Source: Saussurea involucrata
Lineage: Eukaryota; Streptophyta; Magnoliopsida; Asterales; Asteraceae
Reading direction: 5' to 3'
DNA length: 64,000 nt
Assembly: GCA_033807775.1 (NCBI GenBank)
Contig: CM066317.1
Span: 14,829,370-14,893,369, forward strand
Below, piece by piece: positions 58,154 to 64,000 of this stretch. The notes beneath the pieces are model-generated. The model ran no database searches, was not told where the DNA came from, and saw nothing but the letters and a program-made list of their open reading frames with translations. The position numbers and the translations under genes are program-made. The first letter of the stretch is position 1. Each line of letters opens with the position of its first letter.

Positions 58154-59451
58154 ATGAATCCAAACAAAACACCTACATCCCGTCGTAACCGACCGGATAC
58201 ACCACAACCGCAAGAAGACCCGGAGCTTGGTTTCCAAGCGTTTACACAACAAGGTTATCATCCGCAATTTTAGCAACAATATCCGCCACAATTTTCGCAA
58301 CAATTTCCGCCACAATTTTCGCAACAATTTCACCAACAATTTTCGCAACAATTTCCTTACCAATTTACACGTCCCGGTTTGATTGAACAAGGTTTTACTC
58401 CGGCCAACTACAATCTTCCTTCACCCGCAATCGATCTCGACGACGACATTGTTCTGGAAACCCAACAATCTATCCCGGAACCATCAAACCCGACACAAAC
58501 GAGAAAAGGAAAAAACAAAAAATATGAAAATAGAGCCGCCAAACAGATGTGGAGTATAGACGAGGAACTCGCGTTAGTGTCGGCGTGGGTTGACGTTTCG
58601 GAGGACCCCGTTGTCGGTAACGCACAAACAGGTGGTAATATTTTTATTGTTATTATTATTATTATTGTTGTTATTATTATTATTATTATTGTTGTTGTTG
58701 TTGTTATTATTATTAATATTATTATTATTCTTGTTAATATTCTTATACTTGAATTTACATAAATGTAGAAAGTTTTTGGACCCGAATCGGGCAAGTGTTC
58801 TTTAGTTTTATGGGTCGCGGAAATTATCGAACGATTCATCAACTCAACACCAAGTTCAACGACCTCAACAAAAAAATAAATTCTTTTGGCGGCATCTACA
58901 ACAACTTGGTCACTAATAGATCAAGCGGAATGAGTGAGGCTGACATTTCACGAACGGCACACGAACGGTACCGAGCACAACTTGGGGTTGCTTTCACTCA
59001 CGAACAAGCTTGGGAAGTCCTAAAAAAATGTCTTAAATGGGGAGTCGTTCCAACGATGACGACAACTTCATCGCGGGGTTCAAAACGTACCAAACCTTTC
59101 GATGGTGACGATGAAGACGTCAACGAGGTCGAGCAACTTCAACGACCCATCGGGAGAAACAAGGCAAAAAAAACATCAACGAGTAATACGAGCGGGTCGA
59201 ATACGAACGAAAGTGTTACTCAGTTGTTGACGACGTTCAACGAGAAGATTGATGATACAATGCAGTACAAAATGAAAAAACTCGAACTCGAACGAGATAG
59301 GTTGGAACACGAACGACAAATCGAACGAGAAAAACGATTTGATAAAGACTTCGAGTTTTTCATAACCTCGCATGATCACCTTACGGGAGACGTTTTGAGG
59401 GCTACTTTGGCGAAGAAAGAGAGAATTAAAAAATTACATAATTTTGGGTAA
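58154..59451 (+). pseudogene. Harbinger ORF1: Myb/SANT-like DNA-binding protein, one stop
   Basis: ATG 58154 lies about 70 bases after a TATATATA box (58078). The N-terminus is a Gln/Pro/Phe repeat (PQFSQQF units). A trihelix/Myb-like domain follows (KQMWSIDEELALVSAWVDVS) and continues after an intron (FHx-type residues through HEQAWEVLKKCLKW). The C-terminus is a charged helix rich in ERDRLEHERQIEREKR, like the NAM-associated C-terminal family. Intron 58632-58768 (GT-AG, 137 bases) is mostly ATT repeats. TAG at 58273-58275 in the Gln-rich part replaces a Ser codon. In Harbinger systems this protein helps transposase bind the ends and enter the nucleus. Confidence 0.8.
58636..58740 (+). repeat. 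ATT/GTT trinucleotide microsatellite in intron
   Basis: Runs of TTA/TTG triplets inside the ORF1 intron. It produces long Ile/Val/Leu open frames that are not genes. Confidence 0.9.
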
Positions 59452-59862
59452 TTTTGTATTTTGTAATTTTTATTTTTTTAGTGTTTTGTATTTTGTAATT
59501 TTTATTTTTAATGAATGATATGAATTTTTATTTTTATTATTTATCTTATTTTTATTTATTAAAAAATATATAAATATTTTTATTTTGTTAAATAATTAAA
59601 TGTATAAATAAAAGAATTAAAAAAATGAGGTGGCAAGAGGGCTTGAGGGTTCCTGCTACGCCACTTTAGGGCTTGAGGGTTTGAGGATAGAGTTAGAAGA
59701 AAAGCTGATGTGGCGCTTGAGGGCTTGAGAGTTGCGGTACTGATGGCCTTATGGTGTTGAAATTTTATTTTTTATCCTTATGGTTTGTAATCCATCTTTA
59801 TTTTCGTCCGTGATGCTAATTACTACTTTTTAAGTATGTGAGACTAAAATAGAAATGAATTA

Positions 59863-60247
59863 GAGCATCTCCAACAGTTTTGCTATAATTTTTCAATAGA
59901 AAATTAAAATTTAAAATCTTTAAAATGAGTTACATTCATCTCCGACATATTTTCTATTTTAGAGATTTTAACACAAGTTATATTAATATAATATAATCTA
60001 ATTTATCTTCTCAATACACTTTAAAAAAATACTTAATATAAAATGATAAAAGTTTAATGTCATTGTTGAGATTGAATAAAATAATTATTTCTCTCTCTCC
60101 TACCATCAAGTTTTAGAGAATTTTCTCAAAACTTGGAAAAGTTTTAAGTTTTCTCTATTATAGCAAACAAGATAGCAAAGCTGTTGGAAAGGTTTAAGAA
60201 ACAAAAACTCAATTTTTTTTATTTTAGCAAAGCTGTTGGAGATGCTC
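59863..60247 (+). mobile_element. Tourist-like MITE (385 bp)
   Basis: Ends GAGCATCTCCAACAG and CTGTTGGAGATGCTC are perfect inverted repeats, flanked by TTA on each side (59860-59862, 60248-60250). No coding. TTA duplication points to the PIF/Harbinger superfamily. Confidence 0.88.
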
Positions 60248-60437
60248 TTATAAATCTTAAGACGTAGAAAGCAATCAAATTTAAACCATAAAGACGAAAT
60301 AATAGCGAATAACAAACCATGGAGATGACAATCGTAATTTCAAAATCACATGAAATTTTCAACAAAGCACAAGAAACGTAATTTACTCGTCATAAAATGA
60401 GAAGAGTATTAAAAGAGAAACCAAGCTTTGACCTGTA

Positions 60438-60971
60438 GGTGTTCACGGGTTGGGTTGAAGACATTTTAACAACTTAATTCAATGTTGACGGTTTAAAAAA
60501 TTTCAACCTAATCCAACTCAACCCAAACAAAAGTGCACCCCAACCAACCCTACCCGTACGGTTTGGTCGGGTTGTGTTTCAACAAAGTAAAAACAATATT
60601 GAAAACATAAAATATAAGGAAATCTTACATTTCAAAAGAATATACGAGTTCATCAAATATTTAAGTATTACAGATAACTTTTCAATAATGTTCTCTTATG
60701 AGTTCCATTGCTCTTTATTGTCGAGTTGTTTTTGGTAACTTATACATATTAAAGAGAAATACAAATAATTTTAGAGAATTCCCTAAAACATTTATCGGGT
60801 TGGTCAGGTTAGTCGGGTTACTTTGGGCCTAACCCAATATCAACCCAATAGATTTGGTTTGTCCTAATTTTGTATCGATTGTATGTTAGGTTACCTTGAG
60901 TTAATTTTTTTTTTTGAAATGCTTTGAGTTGGACTGACGGGGTTGGTCGATTTTTTTAAGCACCCCTACTT
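60438..60971 (+). mobile_element. Probable hAT-like MITE
   Basis: Starts TAGGTGTTCACGGGTTGGGTT and ends GGTCGATTTTTTTAAGCACCCCTA, imperfect inverted ends with internal GGGTTGG/CCAACCC words. A possible 8-base duplication (CTTTGACC versus CTTTGAAG) is imperfect. Not coding. Confidence 0.45.
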
Positions 60972-61947
60972 TGAAGTTGAGTTTGGGTTTGGGTTTTAGG
61001 AGTTTATAAATCAAATTAAGTTGATAATAACACTATCTTGTAGATAGTTTTGTTTTTTATATACATTTGATTAGTATATCTATATATAATATATGATTAG
61101 TTAAAAGGCCAGATGTGGTCGTATGTCACGAATTTTGGCTAACCATTATTGTCACGATGGTGTGCTGAGGATTGACATAAGAAAAAACTTAAAACCTGAG
61201 CTTTTTATTTGGCTTTGTAAGAGCATCTCCAATACAAGGTTCTTACAAGTAAAAAGTACAATGTCTTGTAAGAACTATCATTGTGGAGAGTTCTTATAAT
61301 AACTCAAACTCCTTGGTTCTAGGGTCGGAGCCAGAAGTTTATGCGAGGGGGAACACCAATTGAACTTGAACTCTATTTTTCTTCTGTAAAGAATTCTCTT
61401 TGACAAATCTAAATTTTTTCCATATTGTCCGATGTTGTTTTAGTCTAATGCTACCGGGATTTTTATAAAAAAAATTCTTGATTTCAAGGGATTTTTAAGT
61501 TCTTTTTATCGATTTCGGAAGTTTTTTTTTCGGTTTTTTGGTATATTTCAAGAGTTTCTTTTCCCGTTTTTGGTTGATTTCAAGAGTTTTATTTTGTGTT
61601 TTTTTGTTTGATTACGAGGTACGGTTGCATCTTCTAAAACGATATGGTTGCACCTTTCACAAACCTAATTTTTTTATTTTACGGCGGAGAAATAATACGA
61701 TATGAATTATGGATAAAAGGTTTAGGAGGCCCATTATCCAGTTCATAAAATATAATGGTTTGGGCTTTCAATAGATAAAAAAATAACTGTTTAGGAAACA
61801 TTTTTATATATATATTATTATTTTTATAAACATAATGGGGATATGTATCATTTTTTTCAAAAAACCCAGGAGACGGGGCATTGGTGTGGTCCGCCAATGC
61901 TTGGTTCTTACAATGAAGTTTGTGAGAAGTGACTATGTTTTATTTTA
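60972..61947 (+). other. Unassigned AT-rich debris, no gene
   Basis: One MITE-like end (GAGCATCTCCAATACAAGG) lies at 61223 with no clear partner, and a TE-like word GGGTCGGAGCCAGA at about 61322. No ORF of note. Confidence 0.5.
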
Positions 61948-62215
61948 GGGAAATTAATTAAAATGCCCTAAGTCTAACTTTGTGTTACCAAAATGCCCCA
62001 AAAAATTCACGGTTTACCAAAATGCCCCAACGGTCCGCGATGGAGCCCGCGATCGCGGGCTAGGCCCTATGTGGCACCCCGTTTTTGGCCAAAGTGGCCC
62101 GCGGAGCCCCTCAACTATGGCCGCGGTGACAATTTTGGTCCCTCCCCGCGATCGCAGCCCGCGATGGCCCCGCAATAGGCCAGAAAATTTACACTTTCAG
62201 CCCCTGAACTTGGAC
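61948..62215 (+). repeat. Left terminal inverted repeat region of MULE-2
   Basis: Begins GGGAAATTAATTAAAATGCCC, has several CCAAAATGCCCC words, then GC-rich DNA with the 16-base palindrome GCCCGCGATCGCGGGC at 62045-62060. Inverted counterpart at 57215-57738. Confidence 0.78.
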
Positions 62216-62505
62216 GAATCTTGCATGCTTTTACTGTTTGTTTCCACAATTATTGTACTTTGAAGACCAATTTGTGGTTCAAATTCACTGGCATGTTTGA
62301 GATCAATGTTGAATCAGTGTTTTTGGAATACCAATTTGTGGATGAAATGAGAGATTGGTTGTCAACAATGTTGGTTGTTTCATCCATAAATAGATGTAAA
62401 ATGCAATCCGTATTTCATCCATAAATATATGTAATCCACACCGATTCCATATTTCTTTCTTGCTTTCTTTCTTCAATATTTTGTTTTTGAGATACTACTG
62501 AAAAA
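62216..62505 (+). promoter_or_regulatory. Leader/promoter region of MULE-2 transposase
   Basis: No ORF. It ends in a CTTTCTTG-rich pyrimidine tract just before the ATG; the same tract precedes MULE-1, where D is inserted. No clear TATA box. Confidence 0.5.
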
Positions 62506-64000
62506 ATGAGTTCATCTGTTGCAAAAGCGAAGCTATATTTCTGTTACGATGGTGAATGGGTGAAAGAAAACAATGAGTGGAATTTTGCTTATAAATCTAA
62601 GCATGGTGTAAAATTGCCAGTAAACTATACTTATCAGAAGTTTGTTGCATACGCCATGCAAAAATATGCAATCAACCCTTCTGTTGTTTGCAAGTTAGCG
62701 TTTAAGAATGGTGATGGGTCATTTGTGGAGTTATCCAACGATGGGGATATCTCTAATTTTCTGCACTTTGCAGCCGATTCAGAAAGGCCGCCATTTCTTT
62801 TTGTGTATGCCGAATCCGACGAAGACGATGACGACGACGGTGACGACGACGGTGACGACGAAGACCTCCAAATAGAGCAGCCTGATTCTCAATTTCAGTC
62901 GTCTCACGTCCCAACAGTTCATTTAAAAGGGCGTTCTGCTGGAGTTGCTGATGACGAAACCTACGTTTTCAGAACGGGTAATTCTTATATAGACAGATCA
63001 GATACCGATAGTGATGATCACGAAGAATATACCCCTAGTAGAAAATCATGTAGTCAGATAAATGACTTTTTTGATATGCCCCCTATTCTTCCAGACTCCC
63101 ATACCCAGACACAAACCTACGAACCTACACCTTATATTCGCAGTGAAAGGTTAAAAGCAGATCAGATATTCGATTCGAAGGATCTCTTGGCAAGTCAGAT
63201 CGGACTCAAGTTCTTGGAAGAGGATTTCCAAAGTCACGCGCGGAAATCTGACAAAAGCAGATACATAGTTGAATGTGCCAGAGAAAAGTGTGAGTGGAGG
63301 TTGTACGCGATTCACACGGGTCCCAAAGGAGGGGCGATAATGATTAGAAAGTTGCACGACGTACACACTTGTACGAGGACGCAACTTAATACCCACCACA
63401 AACAAGCCGGCAAAAAGACTTTGGGTGCGATGCTGAAAAACAAATTTCTTGATGTTAGCAGGTCATTGCGTCCAAAGGACATCGTCCACGATGTTCACCA
63501 GCAGTTCGGCGTCACGATTGATTACCACCAAGCTTGGCGTGCGCGATGCCAGGCACTGCATATGGTGAGAGGCACGTTCGAGGAGTCGTATGAACGACTC
63601 CCGACATATTTATATAATTTGCAGCTGCAGAACCCTGGTACTGTCACGCAGCTACGGACCGATTCACGTCGACGGTTTGAGATATGCTTCGTGGCCCTTG
63701 GACCCGCGGTACGTATTTTAACACGTCATATGTTTACACATTATAAACTATAACATTTACAAATGAAAACCACCTATGTTTTTGCAGATCCGCACATTTG
63801 TGGCAAATCTACGTCGTGTCCTGGTAATAGACGCAACCCATTTAAAGGGCCGTTACTTTGGTATGATGTTCCTGGCGGTTGCCATGGACGGGGATAACTC
63901 CATCGTTCCAGTAGCTTTCGGCATAGGCAAGTCCGAAACCGGGGACGAGTGGACTTGGTTTCTGTCCATGTTGAGACAAGCTATCGGAGACCCGCAAGGG
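62506..64000 (+). CDS. MULE-2 transposase, open, one intron, C-terminus outside window
   Basis: Mutator-type DDE transposase. Exon 1 (62506-63708, 401 codons) has no stop: PB1-like N-terminus (MSSSVAKAKLYFCYDGEW), an Asp-rich linker (residues about 105-122), and the MuDR DNA-binding zinc region (VECAREKCEWRLYA, HTC). Intron 63709-63787 (79 bases) is GT-AG, phase 0, at the same place as MULE-1. Exon 2 opens the catalytic MULE core (VLVIDATHLKGRY, the first catalytic Asp) and is open to 64000, ending GDPQG. The remaining catalytic residues, SWIM finger and knuckle should follow beyond the window. The absence of stops contrasts with MULE-1 and suggests recent activity. Confidence 0.93.

Larger units (their letters stand above)
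57834..59748 (+). mobile_element. Harbinger-type transposon carrying only the Myb-like ORF
   Basis: TSD TTA (57831-57833 and 59749-59751). Termini GGCCTTCGGTACCGC and GCGGTACTGATGGCC are imperfect inverted repeats (13 of 15). TTA target duplication, terminal GGCC and a Myb/SANT-type ORF fit PIF/Harbinger. No DDE transposase is present in its 1915 bp. GGGCTC hexamers are repeated inside the left end (57850-57920). Confidence 0.82.
61948..64000 (+). mobile_element. MULE-2: Mutator-like transposon, right part outside window
   Basis: Left terminal repeat at 61948-62215, 290-base leader, then an open transposase gene that runs off the window. Nucleotide similarity to MULE-1 is high through the coding region, intron and leader. 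Confidence 0.88.

Noticed and set aside
58408..58842. Ile/Thr-rich open frames over the ATT repeat on both strands
   Set aside because: Produced by the trinucleotide repeat in an intron; no domain.

Overview
The window reads as intergenic heterochromatin of a large plant genome, most likely a eudicot and possibly Asteraceae (family-level guess only, from the flavour of the retroelement proteins). I find no host gene, rRNA, tRNA or CRISPR array. Everything that can be assigned is a transposable element or its debris: seven LTR retrotransposons, two Mutator-like elements (MULEs), a Harbinger-type DNA transposon and small MITE-like elements.

The main result is the nesting, resolved by reading LTR ends and target site duplications (TSDs) directly. 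From outside in: (1) MULE-1, with transposase at 54256-56797 and right terminal region ending near 57738, has in its 5' leader (2) D, a minus-strand Ty3/gypsy chromovirus-type element (5' LTR 52395-54184, coding 51747-49397 and 9447-9182). D is interrupted by A (minus-strand Ty1/copia of Sirevirus type, 1-9176, running off the left edge) and by (3) C, a plus-strand Athila-type gypsy element (9453-49391, TSD GTATG). C's 5' LTR is split by (4) B, a minus-strand Sirevirus-type copia element (10285-43254, TSD CTAAT, 233-bp LTRs with three differences). B's gag is split by three level-5 insertions, all on the plus strand: F (19589-24597, TSD TATGA), G (26124-33013, TSD GTGGT) and E (33158-40560, TSD GGGCC). 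F and G are Athila-like gag-protease elements without reverse transcriptase or integrase. E is a Sirevirus-type element missing gag and most of pol.

The right 10 kb is simpler: MULE-1 remains, an AT-rich gap, a Harbinger-type element carrying only a Myb/SANT-like ORF (57834-59748, TSD TTA), a Tourist-like MITE (59863-60247, TSD TTA), a probable hAT-like MITE, unassigned debris, and the left terminal repeat and first two thirds of MULE-2, whose frame is intact up to the window edge.

Nearly every coding region is broken by nonsense codons or frameshifts. The open ones are MULE-2 transposase (partial), the third ORF of A (partial) and F's N-terminally truncated gag-protease frame. The most interesting non-coding signals are a hairpin cassette with a compensatory base-pair change shared by F and G, a post-pol ORF with a common core in all three copia elements, and a different short motif repeated heavily in each family (TCAGCG in A, GTACGAC in B, TCCGGA in D).
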